Below are positions 17,077 through 26,190 of a DNA stretch of 64,000 bases, piece after piece (within the stretch, counting starts at the first letter, position 1; each line of letters starts with the position of its first letter). The notes beneath the pieces are model-generated. The model saw only the letters and a list, made by a program, of their open reading frames with translations. It was not told the DNA's origin and did no database searches. The stretch spans positions 1-64,000 of the forward strand of contig CALAGN010000040.1 of assembly GCA_937891785.1 (NCBI GenBank), written 5' to 3'. The position numbers and the translations under genes are program-made. This DNA comes from an uncultured Octadecabacter sp. Its GTDB lineage: Bacteria; Pseudomonadota; Alphaproteobacteria; Rhodobacterales; Rhodobacteraceae.

Positions 17077-17775
17077 ATGCGCATCGAAGGAATTCTTTTC
17101 GACAAGGACGGCACCTTGTTTGATTTCAACGCCACGTGGGGCAGCTGGACCCAGGGCCTTTTGGCAGATGAAGGCGGGGGCGATGCGGCTCTTGTGGCCA
17201 ATCTGGCCGATGTGCTGGGGTACGATCTGGCCACAAGTCTGTTTCGCCCAGATAGCATCGTGATCGCCAATACAGCCAGCTTTGTAGCGGATGCCATTCT
17301 GCCGCTGCTACCGCCGCAATCCAAAGCGGAGCTGATCGCACGAATGAACGCCAAATCGGCCCATGCGCCGCAAGCCGAAGCGACACCGCTTGGTCCGCTC
17401 CTGCATGATCTCGCGATGCGTGGCTTGCGGCTTGGTGTCGCAACCAATGATGCCGAAGCCCCCGCGCGCGCGCACCTTGAAGCGGCAGGTGTGGTTGACC
17501 GGTTTGATTTCATTGCTGGATTTGACAGCGGCTTTGGCGCGAAACCCAGCGCGGGGCAGTTGCTCGCGTTTAGCGCGCATGTGGCGATTTCGCCGGACCG
17601 TTGCGCGATGATCGGCGACAGTCTGCACGATCTACACGCAGCACAGAGTGCCGGCATGGTGGCGGTTGGGGTGCTGACGGGGCTTGCTTCGCGCGCTGAT
17701 CTTGCACCGGCTGCGGATGTTGTGCTGGACAGTATCGCCGATATTCCTGCATGGCTTGACAGTTCCGCGGCCTGA
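17077..17775 (+). CDS. HAD-family phosphatase (Gph-like)
   Basis: A 232-aa haloacid-dehalogenase hydrolase. Motif I is DKDGTLFDF (nucleophile Asp at residue 9), motif II GVATND, motif III a Lys in GFGAKPSAG, and motif IV IGDSLHDLHAA. The helical cap between residues 15 and 85 fits the phosphoglycolate phosphatase subgroup. Substrate not fixed by sequence. It lies upstream of mttB with an 85-bp gap containing an imperfect inverted repeat around TTTGCGAC/GTCGCGAA. Confidence 0.88.
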   Translation: MRIEGILFDKDGTLFDFNATWGSWTQGLLADEGGGDAALVANLADVLGYDLATSLFRPDSIVIANTASFVADAILPLLPPQSKAELIARMNAKSAHAPQAEATPLGPLLHDLAMRGLRLGVATNDAEAPARAHLEAAGVVDRFDFIAGFDSGFGAKPSAGQLLAFSAHVAISPDRCAMIGDSLHDLHAAQSAGMVAVGVLTGLASRADLAPAADVVLDSIADIPAWLDSSAA

Positions 17776-17860
17776 TCGCGGTTTGCGACAAAACACGTCG
17801 CGAACTGGACCGCATGTCAGAACGGCGGGCGCGATGCTGGGTTTAATGATGGAGAGCCCA

Positions 17861-19420
17861 ATGACCGATGCCCCAACCCGCAAGCGCCGCGCTGGCGGAC
17901 GTGCTGCAAACACGGCCCGACGTGGCGCGCAACTGTTCAAGCAAATGCCGTTCAATCCGCCGATCAATATCGACCGCCCGACCGAACCGTTGGACGGCGA
18001 CGGTGTGCAGGCGATCCACGATGGCGCGATGCGGATCCTTGAAGAGATCGGCATCGAGTTTCTGAACGAAGAAGCCATTGAAATCTTCAAAGAAGCGGGC
18101 TGCATCGTTAACGGCACCAACGTGCGCATGGGACGTGACTGGGTGATGGAAATGCTGGCCAAAGCGCCATCGCAATTCACCATCACCCCACGCAATCTGG
18201 ATCGGGAAATCACCATTGGCGGCAATCATATGGTGTTCGGCAATGTGTCCTCTCCGCCCAACTATTTTGACCTCGAGATCGGTAAGAAGGTCAGCGGCAA
18301 TCGTGAACAATGCGCAAATCTTTTGAAATTGACGCAGTATTTCAACTGCATCCATTTCGCAGGCGGTTATCCGGTGGAACCCGTGGACGTACATGCTTCT
18401 GTGCGCCATTTGGACGTGGTGCATGACAAATTGCTGCTGACGGATAAAGTCTGCCATGCTTATTCACTTGGCAAGGAACGGGTCGAGGACGTGATGGAAA
18501 TGGTCCGCATTGCAGGCGGGCTCACGGACGAAGAATTCGCAGCCAAGCCGCGCATGTATACCAACATCAACTCCACTAGTCCGCTAAAGCATGATGTGCC
18601 GATGATTGACGGCTGCCTGCGTGCGATCCGCAAAGGGCAAGCGGTCATCGTGACGCCATTTACACTTGCTGGTGCGATGGCTCCTGTCACCATGTCGGGT
18701 GCTGTCGCACTGTCGATCGCTGAGGGGCTGTCAGCGATTGCCCTGTTTCAATACGTTAAACCGGGTTGTGCCTGCGTGATCGGCACCTTCACCAGCAACG
18801 TTGATATGATGTCGGGTGCGCCCGCCTTTGGCACGCCCGAATATATGCGCGCCACGCAGATGACCGGTCAGATGGCGCGGTTTTACGGACTACCGATGCG
18901 CGCATCCGGCGTGTGTGCTGCCAACGTGCCGGACGGGCAGGCCATGTGGGAGACCTCCAATAGCCTATGGTCAGCCGTGCAGTCCGGCACGAATGTGGTC
19001 TATCACGCAGCGGGCTGGCTTGAGGGTGGGCTGATTGCGTCCCCCGAAAAGTTCATCATGGATTGTGAAATTCTCCAGATCATCCAGCGCTATATGGACC
19101 CCGCGATTACCGCCACGGGGCCGGATGAAATTGCGATTGATACAATTCGCGAAGTTGGCCCCGGCGGGCATTACTTTGGCGTGCAGCACACCCAAGATCG
19201 ATATGAAACCGCATTCCATCAACCGTTTGTCAGCGACTGGCGCAACTTCGAAGCGTGGGAACTGGCGGGCAGTATCTGGACCGCCGAGCGCGCCCATAAA
19301 ATGTTCAAGAACATCATCGCTGAATTCGAAGCGCCGCCGATGGATATCGCCATCAAAGAAGAACTCGCGGCCTTTGTCGAACGCCGCAAAGTTGAAGGCG
19401 GCGCGCCGACCGATTTCTAG
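17861..19420 (+). CDS. MttB-family (non-pyrrolysine) methyltransferase
   Basis: A 519-aa member of the trimethylamine methyltransferase superfamily (COG5598). Landmarks: basic N-terminus TRKRRAGGRAAN, AGCIVNGTNVRMG, NINSTSPLKHD, CVIGTFTSNVDMMSGAPAFG and GPGGHYFGVQHTQDRYE. No in-frame TAG interrupts the gene, so it lacks pyrrolysine and belongs with MtgB-like enzymes, whose studied members demethylate glycine betaine or related quaternary amines onto a corrinoid protein. No corrinoid protein, RamA or methyl-THF methyltransferase lies nearby. GGAGAG precedes ATG 17861. Substrate is inferred; glycine betaine would link to the carnitine island. Confidence 0.88.
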   Translation: MTDAPTRKRRAGGRAANTARRGAQLFKQMPFNPPINIDRPTEPLDGDGVQAIHDGAMRILEEIGIEFLNEEAIEIFKEAGCIVNGTNVRMGRDWVMEMLAKAPSQFTITPRNLDREITIGGNHMVFGNVSSPPNYFDLEIGKKVSGNREQCANLLKLTQYFNCIHFAGGYPVEPVDVHASVRHLDVVHDKLLLTDKVCHAYSLGKERVEDVMEMVRIAGGLTDEEFAAKPRMYTNINSTSPLKHDVPMIDGCLRAIRKGQAVIVTPFTLAGAMAPVTMSGAVALSIAEGLSAIALFQYVKPGCACVIGTFTSNVDMMSGAPAFGTPEYMRATQMTGQMARFYGLPMRASGVCAANVPDGQAMWETSNSLWSAVQSGTNVVYHAAGWLEGGLIASPEKFIMDCEILQIIQRYMDPAITATGPDEIAIDTIREVGPGGHYFGVQHTQDRYETAFHQPFVSDWRNFEAWELAGSIWTAERAHKMFKNIIAEFEAPPMDIAIKEELAAFVERRKVEGGAPTDF

Positions 19421-20295
19421 GGCGCCAGGCAGGATTCAAACTGCGCCGCCATCTGGGTTAGCATTGCGGCGTAGTGATCGGGCCCCGCCGGAATGCTGGC
19501 ACCCAACGCATCGACCTGTGCTGTGCGCACAGATGTACCTTCGCCCACCAGCGCAGCCCAACGGGTATCAACCTGCGGGTCGGTCATAATGCAAGTGATC
19601 GCATCTTGGTCAAGGATGGCTTGCAGGTTGGCGATGCGCGCCGCACTTGGTGTTTGCGCGTCTGACAGGGCAATCGCGCCGCTGGCAGGCATGGAAAAAC
19701 GCCGCGCGAAATAGCCATAGGCATCATGAGCCACCAGATAAGGCGTGCCGCGCAACGGGGTCAGGCGGGCGTCGATCTCGGCTGCTAGGACCTCGATTTC
19801 TAAACTCGCTTCATCGGCATTGCGGGCGTAGATCACGCCATTGTCAGGATCGGCCGCCGTCATCGCCGCCGCGATATTCGTTAACCAGACCTGTGCCACA
19901 TCCGGGTCAAGCCACGCATGTGGGTCAGTGTCGCCGTGATCATGGTCGTCGTGGCCAGCCTCCAACCCGATCACGTCCCAGCCGTTGGTTTCCAGCAGAG
20001 TCAGCACTGTGGCGTCGCCGGTGAAATCGTGGATCGGATCATGCAACCACGGAGTCAGCCCTTCGCCGACCCAAATCATGACCTCGGCGTCGTTCAGCGC
20101 GCGTGCGTCTGATGGGCGCAGAGCATAATCATGCGGCGAGGCTCCAGCGCGTAGCAGCAGAGTGGGCGCGCCCAGATCACCCATGACCTGCGCCACAAGG
20201 CTATGCACGGGGGCAATATCGACGAGCACTTTGGGCGGTTCAGCCCGCAGGGCAGCGGGGGCTAGCAGCAAAACGGATAGGGCGAAACGGAACAT
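19417..20295 (-). CDS. znuA: Zinc ABC transporter substrate-binding protein
   Basis: A 292-aa periplasmic zinc-binding protein with signal peptide FALSVLLLAPAALRAEP. Zinc ligands are visible: His in VDIAPVHSLVAQVMG, the His-rich loop GHDDHDHGDTDPHAWLDP, and His in YLVAHDAYGYFARRF. It delivers zinc to ZnuBC. The start at ATG 20295 is supported by AAGAGG 5-6 nt upstream. Its promoter region contains the Zur palindrome shared with the divergent zur-znuC-znuB operon. Its stop overlaps mttB (CTAG). Confidence 0.95.
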   Translation of the reverse strand: MFRFALSVLLLAPAALRAEPPKVLVDIAPVHSLVAQVMGDLGAPTLLLRAGASPHDYALRPSDARALNDAEVMIWVGEGLTPWLHDPIHDFTGDATVLTLLETNGWDVIGLEAGHDDHDHGDTDPHAWLDPDVAQVWLTNIAAAMTAADPDNGVIYARNADEASLEIEVLAAEIDARLTPLRGTPYLVAHDAYGYFARRFSMPASGAIALSDAQTPSAARIANLQAILDQDAITCIMTDPQVDTRWAALVGEGTSVRTAQVDALGASIPAGPDHYAAMLTQMAAQFESCLAP

Positions 20296-20334
20296 AGCAA
20301 CCTCTTGCATTGGGTGGATGTGGTAGATATAATT

Positions 20335-20352
20335 GATATGTTATAACATAAC
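20335..20352. promoter_or_regulatory. Zur operator (palindrome)
   Basis: A perfect 14-bp palindrome, TATGTTATAACATA (20337-20350), extended to GATATGTTATAACATAAC. It matches the alphaproteobacterial Zur consensus and lies between divergent znuA and zur, 17 bp before the zur ATG. Zinc-loaded Zur bound here should repress both transcription units, including zur itself. Confidence 0.88.
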
Positions 20353-20368
20353 AACCCTATGGATCACA

Positions 20369-20863
20369 ATGGCCCGTCACGATAAATCTGCGACCCCGCT
20401 CGGGTTTGCCGCGCACGATCACACCGCCTGTCAGTCCCGCGCGCTGGCGACAGCCGATCAGCTTTGTGCAGCGCGCAGGGTGCAATTCACACCCGTGCGT
20501 CGGCGGGTGCTAGAGATTTTGTTGGAAAGCCACGAGGCGCTGGGCGCTTACGATGTGCTGGCACGCCTGAACGCCGAAGGGTTGGGATCGAAGCCACCCG
20601 TGGCTTATCGCGCCTTAGCGTTTCTTGTGGATCAGGGCTTTGTGCATCGGATCGAACGGTTGAATGCATTCATTGCCTGCGCCGACCCCAGCCATGACCA
20701 TAGCCCTGCGTTTATGATCTGTCGCGCCTGCGGCACTGTCGCCGAAGCGCACGCGCAGATGCCGCTGGGTGACAGCGCCGCGCGCAGTGGCTTTCAGATC
20801 GAACAGACCGTGATCGAAGCCGAAGGCCTGTGCCCCGATTGCCAAGAGGTGCGCACGCCATGA
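20369..20863 (+). CDS. zur: Zinc uptake regulator, Fur family
   Basis: A 164-aa Fur-family repressor. The winged helix covers residues ~30-90 (VQFTPVRRRVLEILLESHEALGAYDVL...KPPVAYRALAFLVDQGFVHRI). Metal and dimer region: ACADPSHDHSPAFMICRACGTVAEAH and GLCPDC, giving two CxxC pairs as a structural zinc site. ATG 20369 begins MARHDKS; an upstream ATG would lie inside the operator. Genomic position next to znuABC and the Zur box fixes the identity as Zur over Fur or Mur. It overlaps znuC by 4 nt. Confidence 0.95.
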   Translation: MARHDKSATPLGFAAHDHTACQSRALATADQLCAARRVQFTPVRRRVLEILLESHEALGAYDVLARLNAEGLGSKPPVAYRALAFLVDQGFVHRIERLNAFIACADPSHDHSPAFMICRACGTVAEAHAQMPLGDSAARSGFQIEQTVIEAEGLCPDCQEVRTP

Positions 20864-21585
20864 GCTTGTTAGAGCTGAAAGGGATCGAGGCTCGCCATAG
20901 CGCAGGTGCCGTGTTGCACAACGTGTCCTTGTCGATCGAACCGGGCGAGATTGTCACGATTGTCGGTCCTAACGGGTCGGGAAAATCAACGCTGTTGCGG
21001 ATCATGATCGGAGCGCTGCAACCGACCAAGGGCAGCGTCACCCGCGCGCCTGATCTGCGGATCGGTTATGTGCCGCAAACCCTGCATATTGATCCGACCT
21101 TGCCGATGACCGTCCGGCGGTTCCTTGATCTTCCCAATCGGGTCGGCGCAATTGATGCGGCGGCGGCGTTGGAAAAGGCGGGCGTTGCAGGGCTTGGGCA
21201 GCAACAAATGGCGACCCTATCGGGCGGGCAATTCCAGCGGGTGCTACTGGCGCGCGCGATCCTGTCACGACCGAATTTGCTGCTACTAGACGAGGCAACG
21301 CAGGGCTTGGATCAACCCGGATCAGCCAGTTTCTATCGCCAAATTGATGCCGTGCGCCACGAACTTGGCTGCGCTGTCGTGATGGTCAGTCATGAACTTC
21401 ATGTGGTGATGAGCGCCTCGGATCGTGTGATCTGTCTGAACGGGCATATCTGTTGCGAAGGGACGCCGGATGTCGTCACAGCCGCACCTGCCTACCGCGA
21501 ATTATTCGGGACGGGGACCAAAGGCGCGCTGGCACTCTATCGCCACGATCATGACCACGATCATGACCATGGGGATCACGCCTGA
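20860..21585 (+). CDS. znuC: Zinc ABC transporter ATP-binding protein
   Basis: A 241-aa ABC ATPase. Walker A is GPNGSGKST, the signature LSGGQFQR, Walker B LLLLDEAT and H-loop VSHELH. The C-terminus ends in a His/Asp tail (HDHDHDHDHGDHA), a feature of zinc-system ATPases that may bind zinc. The ATG overlaps the zur stop (ATGA), and its own stop overlaps znuB (TGATG), so the three genes are coupled. Confidence 0.96.
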   Translation: MSLLELKGIEARHSAGAVLHNVSLSIEPGEIVTIVGPNGSGKSTLLRIMIGALQPTKGSVTRAPDLRIGYVPQTLHIDPTLPMTVRRFLDLPNRVGAIDAAAALEKAGVAGLGQQQMATLSGGQFQRVLLARAILSRPNLLLLDEATQGLDQPGSASFYRQIDAVRHELGCAVVMVSHELHVVMSASDRVICLNGHICCEGTPDVVTAAPAYRELFGTGTKGALALYRHDHDHDHDHGDHA

Positions 21586-22373
21586 TGTTGGACGATTTCA
21601 TCATCCGCGCGGTTTTGGCCGCCGTGGGCACGGCCCTTGCGACGGGCCTGCTTGGTTGTTTCGTGGTTTGGCGGCGTATGGCCTATTTTGGCGACGCCAC
21701 TGCCCATGCGGCTATTCTTGGTGTGGCCTTGTCACTGGCGTTTTCGGTGTCGATTTTCGCGGGCGTGTTGGCGGTGTCTTTGGCGGTGGCCCTTCTGGTC
21801 TTTGCTCTCAGCGGGCGGGGCGTGGCGATGGACACGTTGCTGGGTGTGGTCTCGCATGGCGCGCTCGCTTTGGGGCTTGTGGCGGTGTCGCTGGTGCCCG
21901 GAACGCGGCTTGATCTTGACGCCTATTTGTTTGGCGATGTGCTGTTGGTGAGCGTCGAAAACCTTGCTGTGATCTGGGGCGGCGCGGTGATCGTAACAGC
22001 AGTGTTGGTGCGCAATTGGGCGGCGTTGTTAACAGCGACGCTATCGCCCGATCTTGCCTTTGCGGCAGATATCAATCCGCGCCGAGAACAACTGATCTTA
22101 ACGCTGCTGCTGGCAATGGTCGTGGCGCTGTCGATCAAAGTCGTTGGGGCATTATTGATCACTGCTCTGTTGATTGTGCCCGCAGCCGCGGCCCGTGGCA
22201 TTGCGCGCACGCCTGAAGGGATGGCAGCCCTTGCGACGCTGATCGGGGTGTTGTCGGCCCTTGGCGGCATGGCGTTAAGTCTGCGGTTTGAAACGCCTGC
22301 GGGACCGTCGATCGTTTGCGTGGCCGTAGCGTTTTTTGCGATCAGCACTGTCGGCGCGCGCATCCGCGCCTAG
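21585..22373 (+). CDS. znuB: Zinc ABC transporter permease
   Basis: A 262-aa ABC-3 family permease with about eight hydrophobic helices. The family's coupling region is recognisable as [22 protein letters not shown], and the late motif [23 protein letters not shown] is typical. It forms the membrane channel for ZnuA/ZnuC. The stop shares CTAG with the convergent dtd gene. Confidence 0.95.
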   Translation: MLDDFIIRAVLAAVGTALATGLLGCFVVWRRMAYFGDATAHAAILGVALSLAFSVSIFAGVLAVSLAVALLVFALSGRGVAMDTLLGVVSHGALALGLVAVSLVPGTRLDLDAYLFGDVLLVSVENLAVIWGGAVIVTAVLVRNWAALLTATLSPDLAFAADINPRREQLILTLLLAMVVALSIKVVGALLITALLIVPAAAARGIARTPEGMAALATLIGVLSALGGMALSLRFETPAGPSIVCVAVAFFAISTVGARIRA

Positions 22374-22813
22374 CTGTCAGTATCCAGCCAGATCGTGACC
22401 GGCCCGTCATTTGTCAGGCTCACTTGCATATCCGCGCCAAAACGACCCGTTTGAATCGCAATGCCAAGGGCGGCCATTGCGGCAACAAAGGCCTCGTAGC
22501 TTGTGTTGCCCACCTCAGGCGCTGCGGCTGGCGAAAAACCCGGACGGTTGCCGCGCGATGTGTCAGCGGCCAAGGTGAACTGGCTGACAATCAGGGCAGA
22601 CCCGCCGATATCTGCCAAAGACAAATTCATCTTGCCCGCATCGTCGGCGAAAATGCGCAGCTTGCTGATTTTCACGGCCAGTTTTGCGGGGAGATCAGGA
22701 GTGTCGCCTTGCATGGCGCATACAAGGATCAGCAGGCCGTGATTGCATTCACCTACCAGCGCACCATCCACATGGACCTGCGCGGCTGTGACCCGCTGGA
22801 TCAGGGCCCTCAA
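22370..22813 (-). CDS. dtd: D-aminoacyl-tRNA deacylase
   Basis: A 147-aa DTD1-type proofreading enzyme that removes D-amino acids from tRNA. Both signature motifs are present: [11 protein letters not shown] (SQFTL) and [11 protein letters not shown] (the cross-subunit Gly-cisPro motif). The start overlaps the pfkB stop by 4 nt, making it the last gene of the long minus-strand run from 31.2 kb. Confidence 0.97.
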   Translation of the reverse strand: MRALIQRVTAAQVHVDGALVGECNHGLLILVCAMQGDTPDLPAKLAVKISKLRIFADDAGKMNLSLADIGGSALIVSQFTLAADTSRGNRPGFSPAAAPEVGNTSYEAFVAAMAALGIAIQTGRFGADMQVSLTNDGPVTIWLDTDS

Positions 22814-23724
22814 AGGCCCAATTCGGCGGCTGTGGGAGGGTTTGCGCCAGCGCGGGACACGGTAACAGCGGCGGCGCGCACACCAAGGCGAAGTGCGGCG
22901 CTAATTTCGTCCTCGGACAGGGCCGCGATGCGCGCCTTTGTCAGGCAACCGCCACGTTCGAGACCCGCCAGCAGCCCCGCGTTGAACGTATCACCAGCAC
23001 CCACGGTGTCTACAACCTCGGCCCGTTCTGACGGCATGAACACCTTGTGGTTCGCCGTGTAGCCCATGACGCCATCGGCACCTTGGGTGATGCACACCAG
23101 CTTGGCACCCTTTTGCACAAGCCCGATCGCCAGTTCGCCAAGGTCGCCTTCGCCTTCCATCCAATGCAGGTCTTCGTCGCTCAGTTTGATCACATCGGCG
23201 GCGGCCATCATCCGGTCAATCCGCGTGCGGTAGGCGACCACGTCCTTGATGAACGACGGGCGGATGTTCGGGTCGATCATGGTCACGCGGCTTGGGGCCT
23301 CGCGCAGCATAAGCGACTCGTAAACCGCGCCGCAGCCATCCCCAACAAGTGAAATACCCCCAAAGAAAAGCGCATCAGCTTCAACAGCAGGGGCGGCCGT
23401 CATTGTCCGCATGGCTGAATTCTCGTCGTAAAACGCATAGGTCGCCTGACCGTTGACCAGTTTCACAAAGGCCACTGTGCAGGGCGCGACCATGCTTGGC
23501 GAGGGGCTGTGATCAACGCCACTGGCAGTCAACGCGTCCCGCAGGATATCGCCTAGGAAATCCGACGACATACCGCACAGGAATTGGGAGCTTACGCCCA
23601 GCCGCCCGAGCCCTATTGCCGTATTGAATACGGCACCCCCCGGGTAAGGCGCAAACACATCCTCCCCCATGGTCGTTTTGCGCGGCAGCATGTCGATCAG
23701 GGCTTCGCCACAGGACAGAATCAT
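22810..23724 (-). CDS. PfkB-family sugar kinase (fructokinase-like)
   Basis: A 304-aa ribokinase/fructokinase-fold enzyme. N-terminal [13 protein letters not shown] and [15 protein letters not shown] bind the sugar; the catalytic anion-hole motif is [17 protein letters not shown]. The sequence pattern is closest to fructokinases. It starts 15 nt after the zinc-ribbon gene and overlaps dtd. Its place at the end of the Ter-linked run may be read-through only. Confidence 0.88.
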   Translation of the reverse strand: MILSCGEALIDMLPRKTTMGEDVFAPYPGGAVFNTAIGLGRLGVSSQFLCGMSSDFLGDILRDALTASGVDHSPSPSMVAPCTVAFVKLVNGQATYAFYDENSAMRTMTAAPAVEADALFFGGISLVGDGCGAVYESLMLREAPSRVTMIDPNIRPSFIKDVVAYRTRIDRMMAAADVIKLSDEDLHWMEGEGDLGELAIGLVQKGAKLVCITQGADGVMGYTANHKVFMPSERAEVVDTVGAGDTFNAGLLAGLERGGCLTKARIAALSEDEISAALRLGVRAAAVTVSRAGANPPTAAELGL

Positions 23725-23739
23725 ATCAGGTCTCCGGTT

Positions 23740-24861
23740 CTACTGGCTGTTAGCGATAACATATCCGGCGATTCCTGCAACAATCAGTCCGATCACCACC
23801 GCAAATGCGATCTTCCATGCGGAATAAGGACGCTCACCCTGCACGCGGCCGGTGCGGCCGTTAACGACAAAGCGATAGGACTTGCCGCGGTATTTATAGG
23901 CGGCCATCCAGACGGGCAGCAGGATATGTTTGAACGTCACATCGCTGATATCGGTGTCGATTCCGTGGACGCGCTGGCGGTCGCCGCCGATGTCGAATTT
24001 CACATCACGCACGATCACACGATCCATATGTGCGCGGGCCTCGCCATATCCTTCGTCCAGTTCGACCTGATATCCTTCGGCGCGAAAACCGGCCAGAAAT
24101 TCCGGGCGGTAGGGTTCAAGCGCGGACAGATCCCAAGGCTCTAACCCGTCGGTGTATTTCTTGGGCAGGGATTTGGACGCCAGCACCAACACATCATCAA
24201 AGAACCGCGCGACACGCCCCGATTTGCTGTGCCAACGGGTTTTGCGCACACGGACCTGCTCGCGCTTGCCGTTTCGCGTCACGGTTCTGGTTTCGTAATA
24301 ATCTGTTCCACGCTCGCCGCTGTAGTGGCTTTTGGTATCCGCATCGAACGTCCAATAGGGCACATAGATCCCGTTCAATGCGCGCCCCTTGCGGGCATAT
24401 TGTTTGACACCATTGGGCGCGAACCAAAGGCTTCCCAGCCAGTTAGTCATGAACCCGCGCGCCTGGCTCTCATCCAGCGCAAACGGCAGCAGCCCTTTGG
24501 GTTTGATATGACGATGCAGACCTGTATCCGTGACGACCGGCGTTGCACAGAACGGGCACTCAGCGGCATGCGCTGTTTCGTCGATCTCGGTCTGGGCACC
24601 ACAATTTGGGCACTTCACGACGCGGGTTTCTTCGATTTCGGCGTTTGGCAGCTGATCGTTGAGGGCCGCGCGGAAATCCAGCTCGCGGATTGCCCCGCCT
24701 TGGTAGTCGCCCGCTTCCGTCGGTTGCGTGTTGCCGCAATGGTCGCAGATCAGGCGGTCCTCGCCAGGATCAAAGCGCAGGTCCGCGCCGCATTGATCAC
24801 ACGGAAAGCGGTGTTCCTGCACGGGTTCAGCCGTGTCATATGGCGAAGCGGTATTTGTCAT
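23740..24861 (-). CDS. Zinc-ribbon membrane-anchored protein (YdjG-like)
   Basis: A 373-aa protein with two double-Cys ribbons at the N-terminus: CDQCGADL plus CDHCGN (about residues 20-45) and CPNCGAQ plus CPFCATPV (about 84-107). A strand-rich central domain follows (YVPYWTFDADTKSHYSGERG, VFKHILLPVWMAAYKYRGK), and the protein ends in one transmembrane helix (IAFAVVIGLIVAGIAGYVI). Annotation pipelines often call homologues primosomal protein N' or helicase; no helicase motif is present. Bacillus YdjG, a zinc-ribbon partner of SPFH protein YdjI, is the nearest known analogue. AGGTCTTGAA precedes the start. Confidence 0.78.
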   Translation of the reverse strand: MTNTASPYDTAEPVQEHRFPCDQCGADLRFDPGEDRLICDHCGNTQPTEAGDYQGGAIRELDFRAALNDQLPNAEIEETRVVKCPNCGAQTEIDETAHAAECPFCATPVVTDTGLHRHIKPKGLLPFALDESQARGFMTNWLGSLWFAPNGVKQYARKGRALNGIYVPYWTFDADTKSHYSGERGTDYYETRTVTRNGKREQVRVRKTRWHSKSGRVARFFDDVLVLASKSLPKKYTDGLEPWDLSALEPYRPEFLAGFRAEGYQVELDEGYGEARAHMDRVIVRDVKFDIGGDRQRVHGIDTDISDVTFKHILLPVWMAAYKYRGKSYRFVVNGRTGRVQGERPYSAWKIAFAVVIGLIVAGIAGYVIANSQ

Positions 24862-24869
24862 TTCAAGAC

Positions 24870-25034
24870 CTATCTATCGACGATAATTTCCAGATCGCCA
24901 AAGCGTTGCATAAAAGCGGGATCAATCTGTTTTACCAGATATCACGACCAACCATCCCCGCCGACATGCCACCGTTTTCCGCGCAACCCCCACTGCACGC
25001 CGACCTGATCATAAAGCGCGTCGATCTGCGACAT
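24870..25034 (-). pseudogene. Small coupled ORF interrupted by in-frame TGA
   Basis: ATG at 25034 starts 3 nt after the SPFH gene's TAA and reads 30 codons (MSQIDALYDQVGVQWGLRGK... ending GGDGWS) to TGA at 24942-24944. The same frame continues for 23 codons (YLVKQIDPAFMQRFGDLEII...) to TAG at 24870-24872, 8 nt before the zinc-ribbon ATG. Spacing on both sides is that of an operon gene. The likeliest reading is a 54-residue gene with a Trp-to-stop mutation, making a pseudogene. Recoding or a sequencing error are alternatives. No family recognised. Confidence 0.55.
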
Positions 25035-25037
25035 GGC

Positions 25038-26144
25038 TTAGCCTGCGGGCGGTGGCGGTGGCATGACCGTAAAGAGCTGCGCCAGTTCCGCGACCTCGTC
25101 CGCGGTTTTCCATCCGTCTTGGCCAGCGGTCCAGACATGGGTGGTGCGTTTCACATCGCCCTTGGCGACCATCTGGCCGATTGTCGCGCGCGAGAACGGC
25201 CCTGTTGTCGCGCCACCTTCTGCGATGTGCCAGACGTGTTCGACGGGTGGGGGCGGTGGTGCCATCCGTGCGGCGGCGGCGGGGGCCGCGCCCCATGGTC
25301 CAGCCTGTGCCATTTGGCCAGCCATCGCCATGCCCATGCCAGCCCCAAGGCCGGCACCCATCGCGCCGGATGCTTCGCCACCCATACGCAGGGCTTCGGC
25401 GGCGGCGTATTTCATATGCGCATCCAGATCGCCGGTCAGCCCGCGCGACGTGCGGGTATCGAGCGCCTTTTCCACCGCAGGCGGCAGGCTGATGTTCTCG
25501 ATATACAGTTCAGGGATGGAGATACCGTAACCGGCAATCGTATCGGCAATCGCGCCCGCAATCAGCTTGCCCAGATCGGCGGTGTTTGCAGCCATATCCA
25601 GCACCGGAATGCCCGAGGCGGCGATCACGCGTGAAAACTCCTGCACGATGATGTTGCGCACCTGAAAGCTGATCTCGTCCATGGTGAATTCGCCGTCGGT
25701 CCCGACAATCTCGGTCAGGAACTTGGCGGGGTCACTCACGCGCACGGAATAGGTGCCAAATGCGCGAATGCGGGTCGGGCCAAACTCAGGGTCGCGCAGC
25801 ATAATCGGGTTTTTCGTGCCCCACTTCAGATCGTTGAACCGCGTCGTGTTGACGTAGTAAATTTCCGATTTGAACGGGCTTTTGAAACCATGATCCCAAT
25901 GTTGAAGCGTGGTCATGATCGGCATGTTGTTGGTTTCAAGCATATAAAGGCCGGGCGTGAACACATCGGCCAGCTGGCCTTCATGCACGAACACCGCCGC
26001 TTGCCCTTCGCGCACGGTTAGCTTGGCGCCATACTTGATCTCGTGGTCTTCACGCTCAAAGCGCCAAACCATCGTGTCACGCGTGTCGTCGGTCCAATGA
26101 ATGACGTCAATAAATTCGCCGGTTAGAAAATCGAGAATGCCCAT
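25038..26144 (-). CDS. SPFH-domain protein with C-terminal GYF_2 domain
   Basis: A 368-aa protein of the YdjI / virion-core-like SPFH group. Residues 1-~275 are the SPFH (band-7-like) part, with IKYGAKLTVREGQAAVFVHEGQLADVFTPG and FGTYSVRVSDPAKFL. A Gly/Ala/Met-rich linker follows, then a proline run (APPPPP). Residues ~310-360 form a GYF_2/DUF4339 domain (WHIAEGGATTGPFSRATIGQM...WTAGQDGWKTADEVAEL). There is no signal peptide, so it probably assembles on the inner face of the membrane. GGAAGGGAG precedes the start. Neighbours are TelA/XpaC upstream and a zinc-ribbon protein downstream. Confidence 0.85.
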   Translation of the reverse strand: MGILDFLTGEFIDVIHWTDDTRDTMVWRFEREDHEIKYGAKLTVREGQAAVFVHEGQLADVFTPGLYMLETNNMPIMTTLQHWDHGFKSPFKSEIYYVNTTRFNDLKWGTKNPIMLRDPEFGPTRIRAFGTYSVRVSDPAKFLTEIVGTDGEFTMDEISFQVRNIIVQEFSRVIAASGIPVLDMAANTADLGKLIAGAIADTIAGYGISIPELYIENISLPPAVEKALDTRTSRGLTGDLDAHMKYAAAEALRMGGEASGAMGAGLGAGMGMAMAGQMAQAGPWGAAPAAAARMAPPPPPVEHVWHIAEGGATTGPFSRATIGQMVAKGDVKRTTHVWTAGQDGWKTADEVAELAQLFTVMPPPPPAG

Positions 26145-26190
26145 GTGTGGCTCCCTTCCTTGGTTAAATCTGTTTGGCTGCTGGGTGCCA

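Noticed and set aside
17776-17860. Cobalamin riboswitch upstream of mttB
   Set aside because: The gap is only 85 bp and shows no B12-box; just an imperfect TTTGCGAC/GTCGCGAA inverted repeat.
17861-19420. Pyrrolysine-containing trimethylamine methyltransferase
   Set aside because: The frame is open from start to stop with no in-frame TAG, and no pyl genes are visible, so it is the non-pyrrolysine type.
24942-24944. Selenocysteine codon in the small SPFH-cluster frame
   Set aside because: No bacterial SECIS-like hairpin is apparent directly after the TGA, and the context has no redox motif; a nonsense mutation is simpler.
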